A DNA stretch of 64,000 nucleotides from the NCBI GenBank assembly GCA_008360975.2, contig CM039182.1, forward strand, positions 49,922,491 to 49,986,490, in the 5' to 3' direction. Positions within the stretch are counted from its first letter, which is position 1. Each line of letters starts with the position of its first letter. This stretch comes from Lichenostomus cassidix (Eukaryota > Chordata > Aves > Passeriformes > Meliphagidae). Under the pieces are notes generated by a model. The model worked only from the letters and a program-made list of their open reading frames with translations, made no database searches and was not told the DNA's origin. Of this stretch, positions 46,637-60,300 are shown piece by piece. A program made the position numbers and the translations under genes.

Positions 46637-49600
46637 ATACATACGATCCATCAACATTTTCTAATAGTAAGAGCTTAAATAAATGGCAGTGATGAGATCA
46701 GGGTAGCCATGCATTCCATATGTTGGGCCTTTCCCTATTTAATTTAATATCAGTTATGAAAGGGAAACTTTTGTTCTCTTTTCTCTGTTTTCATCTTTGC
46801 TGATCAGACTGTGGGACAAGAAGGTGTGCAGGTTGTTCCTTTCCCAAGCTCCCCTCCAAAGGCACCCAGAGGTGACACTTGTCTGATGCTGACAGCTACT
46901 GACAACAGCAGTAGAAACAGGCAGCTAAGACAAGTGCAGACTGGAGCTGAGAGGAAGAGGCCACAGAAATGTAGGGAGTGAATGTCCAGGAGAAAACTGG
47001 TACATGTGCATCATATGCATTAATGCTCTGCAAAGTTGGGGACATACTCTTTGCTGTCCCCTCCCTTCCTCCAAAACATAATGGTAATTTGCTCTGTAGG
47101 TGTAACTCACATGGTAACTTTTTTTAAAATTAAGATCTTCATTTTCTGAGGGAGAAGAATATACCTAACCTTTACCACAGACTATTTTAAAATAAGAATT
47201 TGCTGCTGTAGGAGCATGAGTTCAGAAACCAGGACCTAAGGACAGGAGTAAATTTTTTTTTATTAATGTTTTAATAAACAAGTACTAGTTATAAGTACAG
47301 CTCTCCCCCACCACTTTGCTACAAAATAATGATAACACTTAACAAATATACCAACAAAAACCTGCCAGCTCCCTCTGCTCCTTTTTGATTATATAAAAGG
47401 GTTTAACAATTTTCTTCATTAAAGCATATTGGGTTTTTTTAGGAATTTAAATGTATACTGCAAGAATGTGCAGACACACATCTACCTACAGATGTATCTT
47501 GGTATAGCCCATGGTACTCTATACCAGGTATCCTAAGCAAGAAACACAGAGTATTCAGCCTAGCAAGCTTACTGTTGCAATTTCTCTCAGCAATTTCTTT
47601 CCTTTTTCCTCTTTCAAACCAGTTTTTGTAGGACACGCTTGTAGAAACATGTATGTTCAGGACAAGGCAAAAAATGATTACATGATCTTGCTATGTGGAA
47701 GAAAAAAAATCTTTTTTGATCCTGTGTTCATTCATAAGCCAAGTTAAAAAGACCATTGCCTGCCAAAAAAATCTGACTTACTTTAATTTAGCTGCAGAGC
47801 ATTTTCAGAAACCAAGCACAGTCACATTGTTTCAACAGACTACGTCCATCTCTGTATACACTAGCTTCTGTGCTCTCAATTGTCCTCTGTCTTCATCTAT
47901 TTCCTGTCTCTTTTGTTCAGATCTGCTGTCAAGTATGACAGAATTTATCATATTTAAATTGCAGGCAGTTTGCTTTTTCTCCTCTTCTGTGATCAAGGAA
48001 ATAGAATTTTTCAAGTATTTAAATTGTCACAGTCTTCACATTTTCAAAGTCTGCTCCTTTTTTTACCAAAAATTGCTTCACAGCACAAAGCATAAACACA
48101 AATCAGCTCCAGGGAGAGTTATGGTGTTTTAATGTGTCTAGGATAATTTGGGACATTTGAAATGAAGATCAGCACTCCTTATTCAAATAAATTAAATTTG
48201 GCAAGTATGACTTGGCTGCTGAAGAGACCTAGCAATCTTCTGACCATGTATTTAGGTTTTTGGAAGAGTCACAATTAACAGTAAGGTTCCTCTCCTCTTT
48301 TTGTTAGACTTGGGCATGAATGAGCCTTACAGCATGATAAAATACAGGCTAACCTGCCATCTCAGTAGCAACTCTTAGTAAATTCTGAAGAATTAATGAG
48401 TTTAATTAAACAGACAGCCAACAAAAGACAACGCAGAGGAGTGGGTGTGCAAGAGCTACCATTAAACTAAAATAAATGAAAATCAAAGCTCTCATAACAA
48501 ATCATAGTTATCTGTGTTTCCTTCACCTCACATCTACCCCTCCTACAGTTCTTTCTAAGCATCAGTTAATACAAATGCTTTATCTACTAGTAAAACACAG
48601 GACTTATTTGGGAAATTTAGTCAGGCTTTAGTAAAAAATTCCTTCCTACTTAAAAAAATAATTAAATCCCAAAAATTCCTCCAATCAGATCAGAAAAAAA
48701 AAAAAAAGAAACTTTGTGAGTGGTTTCTGTAAAACACAACGGGATGTACCACATACAAAGCTTCCAAAATTAAGCCAGTATCTTTGACAATTGTGTTGCA
48801 CAAACACAGATGTTTGAACATCAGGTGTAACATAAATGAAATTACTCAATAAAACAAAAGTGGAGTTTTTTATCTCAGCTGTACACAAAACTCAGTGAAA
48901 TAAAGTGATCCTTGTGAAAAATATTTTTTTTTTTTATTCAAAGGCACAATCTCAAGCAGAAACCTAACAAAGAAGGACAAAGGCTTCTTCAAAACACTTT
49001 TCAGAAGGTTGCATACAGATTTTTAACTTGTATGCCCAATGCCTCACATACAAAATTTATTCTTCACAGAAATTATTTGGCCTTTGATTTTCAGTATTAA
49101 TTTAGACCCACCTATGAAATCAGTCCTTTTCATTTTCTCCACTTCTTAATCTGCCTATATTTAACAAATGATAATGGTATCTCAAGGAGTTTGTAATACA
49201 AATACATATGATGAAAAAACCCCAAAAATATGAGAAAGAAGGATGAAATATTATCCCTGTCTTACTAAGAAGCACTGTGTCACAAGATTAAATAATTTGC
49301 ACTCAGTTACATTGAAGTGTAGGAACAAAAAAAAGGGTCTACTTAATACCTTTTCTAAAAGAATGTTTACTTTCCTAATTATTTTCTTTTTCCTTCTCTA
49401 GTGTTCAAATGCCTTATAGAAAAAATCAGGTCTTTTGTGTACTTAAGTTAATTGTTTTAAAACCAAATCAAATTTATTATAAGCAAGTTACTTTGAGCTT
49501 ATGATCTATCTTTCCTAACTACGATAAATTAAATTCAATAACTTAAAGAATTCTTTTGTCATTTTGCAAGTAAATACATAATTTCAGTATAAATGGAATG

Positions 49601-52184
49601 AAGATTATTAGCTTCATTCCATTTATATAGCAAGCAGAAAAGTGAGAGCTTTATGTGACTGTATTTTCTCATACTTATGAAACTCATCCTCCATTATAAT
49701 GAAATATATCATATATAAAGCAGTCCAAGAGTGACTCACATTTCATAACAATGCAAAGTTTTAAACAATGATTTAGATGACTGAACCCTCTGTGATAATA
49801 ACCTTGTTGTAACTTCTTGGGAGAAGTTGCTTTCTCCAGGTGACTGGTAAAAGAACCCACAATTAGAAAGAGCCTCAAACACAGTAAAGAAATCAAGGAC
49901 ATTTGCACTGGCTCGAATTTCTCCAGTAATATCAATGATACAACAAAATCACGCTCTTCCAGTCTCCCAGAAAAACACTGCAGCACAAGCCCAATGCTGT
50001 ACCTTGTGTCTTGAACCTCCCAACACTATTTATTAATAGGGATCTAATACTAATTGAGGTTCTTTTGCAATTCTATTTCAGACATTCACAGTTTTCAGGC
50101 TTTTACTGTGTGTTTGAGACTCAGACCCAGCCTGTCCACAACCTACATATGGCAGCTATCCCTACTTTTGCAGACTGAATAAGCATGTTGGATGTCAGGC
50201 ATCCCATCTGAAGAGCTTCTAGCTTCTCCAACTCAGGCTGTTTATGGGCTGTCAGATGAATGAGAATAGCTTAGCAGGAACTGTCCAGCCAAGGTATTCA
50301 TCTATATTTTACAAGTTTAGAGCACAGCTGCGCAATTGATGAGTAGAGGACAAAAGTAGCTTGCTAAAATAATACCAGATATCGGAGAGATTTAAACCTA
50401 TTTTCCTCAGTTACTGAGGACTGCCCTAACTATTGACACAGCTAATTTCTGTTTCTGTATGTACTGGGCAGAATCATACATTTTCCCGAAGAAAAAAGAT
50501 GTTTTATGTTAATATTATGCCTATGGTAGATATAGTAGAAAGACCACATTTTTTAATAGACAAGCAAAAAATAATTATTATGAAAAGTTAAAAAGAATGC
50601 AAGATCCCATTAATTTCTTGATCTTTTGCCCTTCTCTTGTATAAATCTCAAGTGAATCCAGAATAATTGCCTACTTCAGTTCTTAAGAGTATGTCAACAA
50701 TCAAGTAACTAACCTTAAAGAACGTACTGAATACATTATTAGTTCCATCACAAGATGGATAGATATATGTACATATAGATAAACACAGTGCCCTGAAATT
50801 TCCCAGCTCATGACCTTGGAAATCTCCCAAGGCAGCTGTAAGAGTCTGGTTGCAGAGACCATTTGAAATAAAGCCTAACAAAGCTCAGGAAAGTACACTA
50901 CAGGGAACAATGCTGCTATAAATAGGGAATTCGGCTAACTGCCAATTAATAGACCTTTTACATCTCTAATTTGTGTGGGTTTATGAAAACATGTTATTTA
51001 ATATCTTTGTAAGTCTGCTATCCTGTATATCAATGCATTTTTTCATTATAGCTCTCAGCCTCTCAAAAAAAAAAAAACAAACCCATAAGCTTTTGTCCTG
51101 AAAAAACTGTGACCTTAAAAAAATACTTTGCAATAATAGTTAAAATATTTTTTAAATAAGAAGTAGTCATAGAATCTGTTAACCTGTTTTAACTTTACAG
51201 TAGCCAGGAAACAGGCCAATAACCATTGGTGTTGTGAGTGATCGACCTTCCAAAACTACCCAACGAAGCCAGGAACACCAGGAACAAATTGCTTTTTTGT
51301 GGGTAACACTTGAGAAAAATCTCCATTTGTTCTATATGGCAAGAATTCAGCGAGATGATTGGTTCTAGTATCCTCTCCTAAGAGCTTTTCTGCACCCATT
51401 TACAGGCTATAAGCATTTAATAGAGCCACTGTTGCTTAACAATTTTGTTTCATGCATCTACCCACCAGCAGTGGCATCAGTGATTACAGACAGGCCATAT
51501 TTGCATATAGACACATATCCTGAGAAGTCAAATTAGATCCTTAATTATTCCACTTCATATTCTGGGACATATTTTTGACAATTTTATTAGGGTTTTTTAA
51601 AGTTTTTTTCATTTCATTTGGGTGCCTTAGGTGTTAGATTAAATAATGAAATCTTGTTTGCAAGACTGAGTTTTGTATTGTCACGGGATTTTCTGGAAAG
51701 CACCCAATCAAAAATCCCACTCTACTTGAGGACTAATTTAATATATATATATTCCTCTTTCACTGAGGATACTGTAAATAAGACATAAATCAGAAGGATC
51801 CTCAAGTGCAAGCAACTAACACTGCAACCAGAGAGATGACAGTTATTTTATTTTCCCAGATTATGTAAGTATTCAAGGGCTCTTCAAAATTTTTGATATT
51901 TTCAATATTTTAAAAGGAGATCAGGACTGCATTTTGGATTTATTCCAGTAGCAAAAAGTATTCATGACTTGTCCTGTGCGCAATGACCTACAAATGCAAC
52001 AATGTCTATAAACACCACTGATATCTTATGAATAAATCCAATTAGTTCAATATTATGAAACAACAATAAAGTCATTAAATCTCTAAGCATCATGCAAAAC
52101 TTCTTTTATCAACACATAACTCAGTTATTCTCAAATACTGTAATGCTTCCTGACTTTTATAATCACATTGCCTATTATTTTTAC
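46637..52184. other. Intronic sequence with one long hairpin
   Basis: AT-rich DNA. Homopolymer runs at about 48694-48706 (A) and 48925-48936 (T), and a perfect 16-bp inverted repeat at 49588-49627. The frame at 47695-48132 (145 codons) shows no motif and is taken as chance. Confidence 0.55.
49588..49627. repeat. Perfect 16-bp inverted repeat with 8-nt loop
   Basis: TATAAATGGAATGAAG at 49588-49603 is the exact reverse complement of 49612-49627, with loop ATTATTAG. The stem is short for a microRNA precursor. No transposon terminus or target duplication was recognised. Confidence 0.88.
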
Positions 52185-52955
52185 CTAGGCCTTGTTCTTG
52201 TGGGAGACTTTAACCTGCTGCATGCCTGCTGGAAACTCAACACAACAGAGAGGAGTCAGTCCAGGAAGTTCCTGGTACATGTGGAAGAGAACTTCCTCCC
52301 ACAGCTGGGAAGTGAGCCTAGCAAGGACTGGTGCCCTGCTTGACCTCCTGTTTACAGACAAGGGTTGGTGGTAGGTGTGGTGGTCAGAGGATGTTTGGGG
52401 TACAGTGACCATGAAGTGGTGGAGTTTTCAATTTCAGCTGGTGAAATAAGGAAGGGGTCAACCAAACCTGTACCTTGGACTTCTGTAGGGTGGACTTTGG
52501 CCTGTTCAGGATACTGATTTAGAAATTCAACTGGGAAACAGTCCTTAACAACAAAGGGGATGAAGATGGCTGAATACAATTTAAGAAGGACATCTCAAAG
52601 GTGGAGGAACAGGCTGTCCCTATGTGCTGAAAGACAAGCTCACAGAGATGAAGACCTGACACACTGAACAGGAAGCTTTTGCAATAATTCATGGAAAAAA
52701 GAGTTTATGACCTTCAGAACAAGGGGCAGGCAACTTTGGAAGAGTACAAGAACGTCCTTAGGTCATGTAGAGAGAAAATTAGAAAGTCAAAAGCTCAGCT
52801 AGAACTCAATCTGGCCACTACTGTGAAAGATAATAAGAAAGTATTTTTATAAATGCATTAACAACAAAAGAAGCGCCAAGGAAAATCTCCATTTTTACTG
52901 GGCATAGGGGGAATCATTGTCACTAACAATGAGGAAAAGGCCAAGGTACTTAAGT
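52185..52955 (+). mobile_element. CR1 LINE ORF2 fragment (endonuclease end to start of RT), decayed
   Basis: The first frame reads LVGDFNLLHACWKLNTTERS then SRKFLVHVEENF, matching the C-terminal part of CR1 endonuclease, where GDFN is a conserved motif. Further along, in shifted frames, come 'GALLDLLFTDKG', a 'SDHEVVEF'-like segment, and a stretch resembling the R/K-rich linker before the reverse transcriptase ('[17 protein letters not shown]' style). Frameshifts and stops are frequent, so it is a dead copy. It is a coding segment rather than the usual 3' end, on the plus strand and antisense to CNTNAP2. Confidence 0.82.
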
Positions 52956-55900
52956 GTTAAACTTGGTAAATCAGAGAAATTTAACCTTTCAATCTCCATA
53001 TACAGCAAGAAAAAAGGCAAAAAAGAAAATTCCATCATTTCTTGCAATTATTGTAGAGAATATTATTAAGTTGGAAATGTTATTCCACATGTACCTATTC
53101 CTTGGGCATGACTCCTGATTTTAACTATGGATGTATTTGCCCTACCCTACTCTATATGTACCATGACATGGGAAATCTTCCGAAGTTTGAATGATCTCAA
53201 TTCAGGGTACTTTGTAAGCATCTATTAAGCTGAAGCCAAAATATTGCATTACCCATGAGATTCCACATGGCTTAAGCAACTATTATACTGCAAATAGCTT
53301 ATTTCTTTGTGTTATACCCTAGCACTATAAACCAAATTATTGAAGTAGGAGGGCATATTCACAATTGCTAAGGAGAAAAAGAGAGGTTGATTTTCTAACA
53401 CACTTTCTATCCCAATGCAGCAACATTTGTATATGCTGACCTTACAGGTGGACTACAGAAGACTGCACAGAAGTATGTCAGGTTTTCCCAGACAACTCAT
53501 GTTTTTCCAAAAGAAATGTTGACTAAGCAGTGTTTGAGGATTGTCTGTGTTTACCAAGGATTTATAGTTGTTGCCTGGTAGCCCAGCTGAAGTGTGAGTT
53601 CTCAGGCTCCATGAGTATTTGCAAATCATTTTATATCATCTGAAGAATGAGATGAGAACAAAGAGATTTTGCAGTAGCTGAAATTAGTCACCTAATATGT
53701 TAAATATCAGAGGAAGGGTTCATACCCTTAAAAAAACACAACTATTTTTTTAAATTAAACATGCCACTAAGGAATTGGGTGATAAAAAAACATAAGTTTG
53801 ACATTGATGTATTCTTCCTACAATCCATTTCTATTTCTTGGCTGCTATTTACTCCATACTACTGTAAATAATTTTCTTTTCAAAACATTAACTGAAATCT
53901 TGAAAATAAATAAAAATACCATTTAATATAATCAATAAATGCAGAATTGTCCTCTTAAATATTAGATGTCCATGAAACAGTTCATGAAAGATAGCAGATT
54001 CTTGCTGATGTTGACTACATTTATCTATTAAATTAAATACAGGGAGATAAATATCAACGTTGTTTAAAGGCCATTTTAATCATTTGCTAGATGAACAAGT
54101 AAATCAATGAAATCATTTATCTGAAGCTCACCAATGTTTGAAAATTCCTTTCTCCTCCTGTTCAAACCCCTTTACAGGAATCATGCATAAACATGAAAGC
54201 TTTGTAAATGTGTCATGAAAGGCAGAGTTATGGATTGCCTTGATCATTTGTGCAAAAATTATGTTTAGTATTCAGAAAAATGTTTTTGAACTACAAGATG
54301 AAACAAATTTTTAAAAAAAACAACCTTGCAAATGTTAGAATGTGCATGAATTTACCTTTTATCTTTAATAGCATTTATCTTAATCTCTTTTTCAAATTGC
54401 ATTTTCAAATGCAGCTACCTGGTACACCTTTAGATCAGTCTATGTATTGATAGGGACTTGTTAGGAACTACAGATCTATGACAAGATTGCAGAGACTGTA
54501 CATTTTAAAAACTCTATCACTATCTTCAAAGTAAGGAAAAGTGTTCCCATTTAAGAGCCAGGTTTCCCAAGCTCTGTGACACAAAGGCACTAAGCAAAGA
54601 AGTCACTTCTGCGTGACTTACACACATTTCAGAGTCCCCTTGATTGGCAAATCCTGTGTTTTACTGGGGTGCACAGACATACACTGGCTAGGAATATATA
54701 TTTTGGTATTTATGACTGACCTCAACCACAGCACTTTCACAGGTTTCATTTAGTCTGGGCAGCATCTTTGCTAACTCATCATTTCCAGCAGTTACAAGTA
54801 TTAGGACCTGCAGTACTTCAATTTTCATTTTCTTGGGAATTATTCATTAAACACACATTTTACTATACACAAACACCACTAGCTATTTCTTTACAGATCA
54901 TTCTTCATTTGCATAATGTCACCTCCTCACCAAAAATTTAGTCAAACTCCTGAGGCAGTTACTCTGCCTTGCTAGACAGATACAACACATAGGAAACTGG
55001 TAAAGAAAAATGTATCTAGGCCAGAGAAATATTATCCCATGTAAAGACCATACTTGTTATTGTGAATTGTGTATCCAATAGAAGTTTATGTGCAATACAT
55101 TACTGCCCATGATTCAATAATGCAAGCAAAAATTTTATTAACAAAATTCTTCTACTTTTTGATTAGACATAGATGGTAGTGATGTAGGCCAGACTCCTAC
55201 TAATGGGAATAAAAGAATCTTACACATGCTTTTCAGCACAGTCCTATATAAGGATGGAAAAAAGGGATTTAAATCTTCTTAGACAGATAAAGAATTTTAA
55301 AAAGGCATAACAACTTCATTATGGATTTAGAAACAATTTGTGCTTTTAACTTCAGAGTTAAATCATGCTATAAATAATTCAGGGGGAAAAAATGTTTCTT
55401 CAACAAAATGAGGAAGTTTTAGAAGAGATAGAGAATGTCTATAAAAGAAACAGGGTGTAAAATGAACGTGTTTACTGTAAAATGAAGGTGTTTACTGTAA
55501 AATGAAGATATTTACTGTAAAAGGCTGAAGAAAAGAGATTTGAAATGAGTGACGTTAAATAGATTTCTGAACCATGTTTAGTTTATTAGATGATAGCTAA
55601 GCTTTTGAAAAGCAAACTCTGAATTTTATAATAGATTTTGGAACTGAATCCAGAACACCAATCTGCTTCAAGTTAAGTCATCTAGAATAGCCCAAGTCAT
55701 CCTCACTTATATAATACAGTATCATATGCCCATGGCCTTAGTTTAAAAGAAAATATACAGCAGCTTTATGACTAAAATAAAAAAAAAATGCTGGAGGAGG
55801 GACTGCAAACCACCTACAATGATCAATGTTAGACCTGAAGAATAAAGGATGGAGTTGGTAGAGATTTGTCCAAAGCTGAAGACAATTTCTCTTTGCAATA

Positions 55901-56228
55901 CAAACAAAGATAACATCTCCTAATTCTTAATAGAAAACATCAGTGAAGGAAAACAGACAGCTCTGAAATTATTTCATAATGCTGAAAAGCAGCCACTAAG
56001 GAGATTAATTCTGAGTTGTCAGTAAAGATTGAATTGTACAATGGATCAAAATAATGACAATGCATCTGTACAGTGCAGACATGGAAAGAAAGAAAGATTT
56101 GGGGGAAGAAAAAAAGACCCTTCAAGGCTGAATTCATAGTAAGGACAAAGGATTTCTGACCTGATAAAATAATCAAAATAAAACTCTAACAACGAAATAG
56201 CACATAAGCCAAAAGATCTCTACCATTT
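52956..56228. other. Intronic sequence with one short tandem repeat
   Basis: AT-rich DNA. Only the three-copy 20-bp repeat at 55457 stands out. Confidence 0.55.
55457..55524. repeat. Tandem repeat, 20-bp unit, three copies plus a partial
   Basis: The unit GTAAAATGAAGGTGTTTACT is repeated at 55457, 55477 and 55497 with one to two differences between copies, followed by a partial copy GTAAAAGG. Confidence 0.88.
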
Positions 56229-56813
56229 TGTTGTGGTTTAAGCCCAGATGGAAATCAAGCACCATGCAGCCACCCTCTCAACCCCCTCCTTTTCTTCCCT
56301 CCCTACCCCAGTGGAATGGGGAGGGGAATCAAAGTGAAACTTGTATGTTGAAATAAGAACAATTTAATAATTAAAAATAAAATACAATAATAATGGTAAA
56401 TAATAATAATAATTGTAATAATGATCATGAAAAGGAAATAAACAAGTGCTGCACAATGGAATTGCTCACCACCTGCTGACCAGTGCCAGACTTTCCCTTC
56501 TCAAACCCAGACAGACTTTGCTGCCAGGAAACTTCCCCCACTTTATATACTGGGCATGATGTTCTCTAGTGTGGAACATCCCTTTGGACAGTTCAGGTCA
56601 CCTGTCCCAGCTATTCTCCCTTCCAGTTTCTTTTGCTCACCTCTTCACTGGCAGAGCATAACACAAGGATAAAGTCCTTGATGGGATAAACATGACTTAG
56701 CAAAAGCCAAAATATCAGTGTGTTATCAACACCATTCTCATTCCAAATCCAAAACACAGCACTCTAGCAGCTACTGAGAAGAAATTAGTTCCATCCTACC
56801 TGAAATCAGGACA
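56229..56813 (-). mobile_element. ERV-L-type LTR in inverted orientation
   Basis: On the minus strand it begins TGTCCTGATTTCAGG and ends AAACCACAACA, about 585 bp. Shared landmarks with the solo LTR at 46035 include 'AGTAGCTGCTAGAGTG'-like text near the start, 'GCTGGGACAGGTGACC', and a TATA box GTATATAAAG followed by a G run (plus strand 56541-56549). The segment after the polyadenylation region has expanded into AT-rich repeats (about 56363-56420). I could not find a matching target duplication, so the ends may be slightly off or one flank altered. It runs in the same direction as CNTNAP2. Confidence 0.82.
56363..56420. repeat. AT-rich AATAAT-type tract inside the inverted LTR
   Basis: Repeated AATAAT/TAATAA units interrupt the LTR near its polyadenylation region. 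The LTR at 46035 does not have this tract. Confidence 0.7.
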
Positions 56814-56849
56814 TAAATATACTTAAGGCTATTGAATAGCACAAGTTAC

Positions 56850-57390
56850 ATGGAATCATAGAATGGTTTGGGTTGAAAGGATCCTTAAAGATCATCTAGT
56901 TTTATCTCCCCTTTCATTGGCAGGGACTCCTTCATTAAACCAGTTTACTCAGAGCTCCATCCAGCCTGGCCTTTAACACTTCCAGAGATGGGGAGTCCAC
57001 AATCTCTCTGGGCACCCTGGGCCAGTGCCTTATCCTTATTGTGAAGAATTTCTTCCTAATATCTAATCCAAATCTAACTTCATCTTAAATCCCTTATCCT
57101 AGCACAATGTGCCCTAGTGAAAAGTCCCTCTCCAGTTTTCTTGAAGGCCCCCTTCAGATACTGGAAGGCCACAATGAGATCTCCTTGGCTCCATCTCTTT
57201 TCCAGGGTTTACAGCCCCATCTCCCTCAGCCTGTCTTCGTAACAGAGGTGATCCAGACCTCTGACCAACATAGTGGATCTCCTCTGGACTCGCTCCAATA
57301 GGTTAATATCTTCCTTGTGTTGAGTTCCCCAGAGCTGGACACAATACTCCAGGTGGAGTCTCACAAGGGCAGACTAGAGGGGAAGAATTA
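56850..57390 (-). mobile_element. CR1 LINE 3'-end fragment
   Basis: The plus strand reads 'TGGAATCATAGAATGGTTTG', 'CTCCATCCAGCCTGGCCTTT', 'GATGGGGAGTCCACAATCTC', 'GAAGAATTTCTTCCTAATAT', 'AGTCCCTCTCCAGTTTTCTT', 'TCCTCTGGACTCGCTCCAAT', 'CAGAGCTGGACACAATACTC': a well-preserved CR1 3' end in antisense. It retains the tail with an ATTCTATGATTC-type unit, is 5'-truncated, lies in the same direction as CNTNAP2, and sits 36 bp from the inverted LTR. Confidence 0.95.
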
Positions 57391-60300
57391 TCTCCCATAA
57401 GAAAAGTCATCTCACCCAAGAGAGCAATTCAATTTCAACATACTGCCTTTAAAATTAACACTGATTTTCTTTTAATCGCATAATCCCCAATCTAAAAATA
57501 TAATTATCAATTGGAAAGAAAGAACATCTTCAAAGAAAGAACAGAAAGACCAGAAAACGGATGCTGATTATCAAATAGATGGCTTGCTCACAGCACTAAG
57601 CTGCTACCTTTAAGATAAAAGAAGCACTGATAAGACATTTTGCGTGCCTTGAAGGATAACCTCTAATTAAGGTACTATTTCCTCAGAACGCTATAATCTT
57701 ACTTTGGATTTATTACAAAAACGAAGAGATAGCTTACATCTAGTTTTATAGTAGTGCTAGTCAATGACCTGTCCATCATCTTTCAAGATTTTAAAACCCT
57801 GCTATGGACAAGTTTATCCCTTCAGTGGAAGGTTCTTCTCATTTTAAAAGGTAATTGCACTGGAAAGATAAGATATTATCATCTGGTAGTTGGCTTCACT
57901 GAGTTTAGTGTCTGTGTCCCAGGGTAAGACGTGCATTAATCAGAGGCATATATAACATATTTACTTCAAATGAAGTAACAACTGAAGTGGGTTCTAAGAC
58001 ACTGGGCACAAGCCTTCATAAACATCTCCAGGTTAGGACCCCTTCTTGACAATTTACTATTAGTCCCCATTAAAGCTGGCATTTTAATACATTGTGTGGG
58101 AGCTACCCTGTTTTCCTCTACAGATACAGACCCATAGAAAAGCTCAAACTGAGTCTTTTGAACTCAAGGTGTATTTACCTATTTATGATTATTTTTTTTT
58201 AATCTAGTATACCAGGGTACAGGTTTAGTTCAGCTGAGAGCATGCTGCCTGTTTCAGCATTAAACACCAAGTCTTTGGTTATCAGCAGGTGATAGCTATT
58301 TCTCCCTTAAGCAACTTGGGCTCTGCTGTGACATTGAAAAAAATCCATATCTTGTAGATAGGCACTAGAAATGCACCGGATGATAATGAAGATCAAACCA
58401 CCTAAACAGACCAGACATTACATTTTCAAACATTAGTAACCAGCTGCCAAAAGAGTAATAATTTCTTTGATTAAGTTCATTATGAAGAAACAAAGCTAAA
58501 AGCGAATTAAAAATAAACAATGTGGTGCTAATTCAAAAGGATTTTTATGAATATATGATCAAATCGCTAATGTGACCTTAGAAAAATGAACCCTGAGAAA
58601 ATACTACAGTCAGGAATGGAGTGGAATAAATTACTAACACATCAAATTTCTTGCTCTACAGATCTTACTAGCGTTATGGTTTCTCGAACCATTTCACTTA
58701 GCTTCTGAGGATTTTGCTACCCCTAAAAGTTTAAAAGTGCAGAGCCTGGAACTGTGAAGGGCCCTCAATCACCTCCCAGAGGCAGCTAAGCAAGTTCTGA
58801 ATCCTCATATTTCATGAGATCTTACTTCAGAAAGACCAGTTCCTCCATAGGACTGATAAGGGTTAAAATATAGCAAAGGAAAAGCAAGTGGCAGGAGATC
58901 CATCTTGACTAAAGGAAGACTTGAAATCCTCAGCACAGCAGATAACAGACTATATGTAGGCAATGTTATATGGGGAAAAAGCTTGCATAGGTACAGGAAT
59001 ATGCTAAAAGCGTAATTAATTTTCATCATCGCATTTGGGTAAATAAGATGTTCATGAATCTAGATTAAGTAAATTGGGCTAACAGAGAGCTAAACTGTGA
59101 AGGTTAATCTATCTGTTTAGAGTTACGGTGAGTTTCTATTATTCTTCCTAGCTGTTTTTCCCTTTTTAATATCAATTACTGTCAATTACTCAATTACTGT
59201 CCTGAATTAAAAGGGAGCATACAAGGCATGGCCGGAGAGATGACAGGCTCTTCTTCCCTGACGAATACCCTGTGTGCGTGTTAATGCTCACCCACACAAT
59301 TTTGGTATTATGAGATAATGCATCCTGTTAAAACATAGGGCTTCATTAAAAAATATAGTTTTACCTGTTTAAAGAAAAATGAAAGACAAAACTACTAGAA
59401 TTCAAAAATCCACACTTCCTACACCAGAGCATTTCCTAGGAGTTAAAACAAATTCTCTTTATGATATATATCATTAAATGGCGCTGAATTTGTCCAGGGA
59501 GATTTATGCTCTATTACTACCTCAAGCTTCTTTTCTGCATTTGAATTTAGTCTTTCAGCTACTCTAATACATTTAGATAGCTAAGTAGAAATAGCCATCA
59601 CAGATACACCATCATATTCATTGCTCTGATCCTTTGAGATTGCTGCAGTTAACATTTTTGAAATCTCATTCATGAAGAGCTTTATGTGATCATGTTACTG
59701 TATGTTAAATCCAGCTAAGACTGACATAGTGTGATACTTCATAATTTCTTCAATTTGCCAGACAACCACACATAGGAAGCATATGTGACAAGGTGATCTG
59801 TACGTCATTGCTCAGGGTGATTTATGTTGAAGGCTTGTAATTAAATTCCTTTCTTTTAGTATGCCTCATGACCCTCATGCATAGGAACATGCCATCAGCC
59901 CTCAAGCTTCAGAGCAGCACTAATTTTGTTTTATCTTTCTACTGACATAGTAACAGGCGACACACAGTAGGTGCTGATAGTCCAAAGAAGAAAAGGTAAA
60001 TACTGAAGTCTGCTTTATACTGTGGCTCAGAATTCATACATCCAATACTATCTTAATTTTTGGTGACTCTTGGGAAGGTATTAAAAGAATAGAAGAGCAC
60101 AAAGTGGATGTTCCTTGAACAAAAGTTTTGTATTCAATGTACATATCATCTGCTTGTTGCCACCAGTGATTAGGAATTCATTGCCCCAGGATGCCTGTCT
60201 GACATGGTGCATGGTGCTGTCCTGATTTTCTGCCTCTGTGAGCAGGTTCAGCTTGTATATTTCCTGTTCTGTAACAGTAACAGGAGTTTCACTTCACTGA

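Noticed and set aside
47695..48132. 145-codon open frame on the plus strand
   Set aside because: Composition driven by T-rich sequence; no motif and no gene context.
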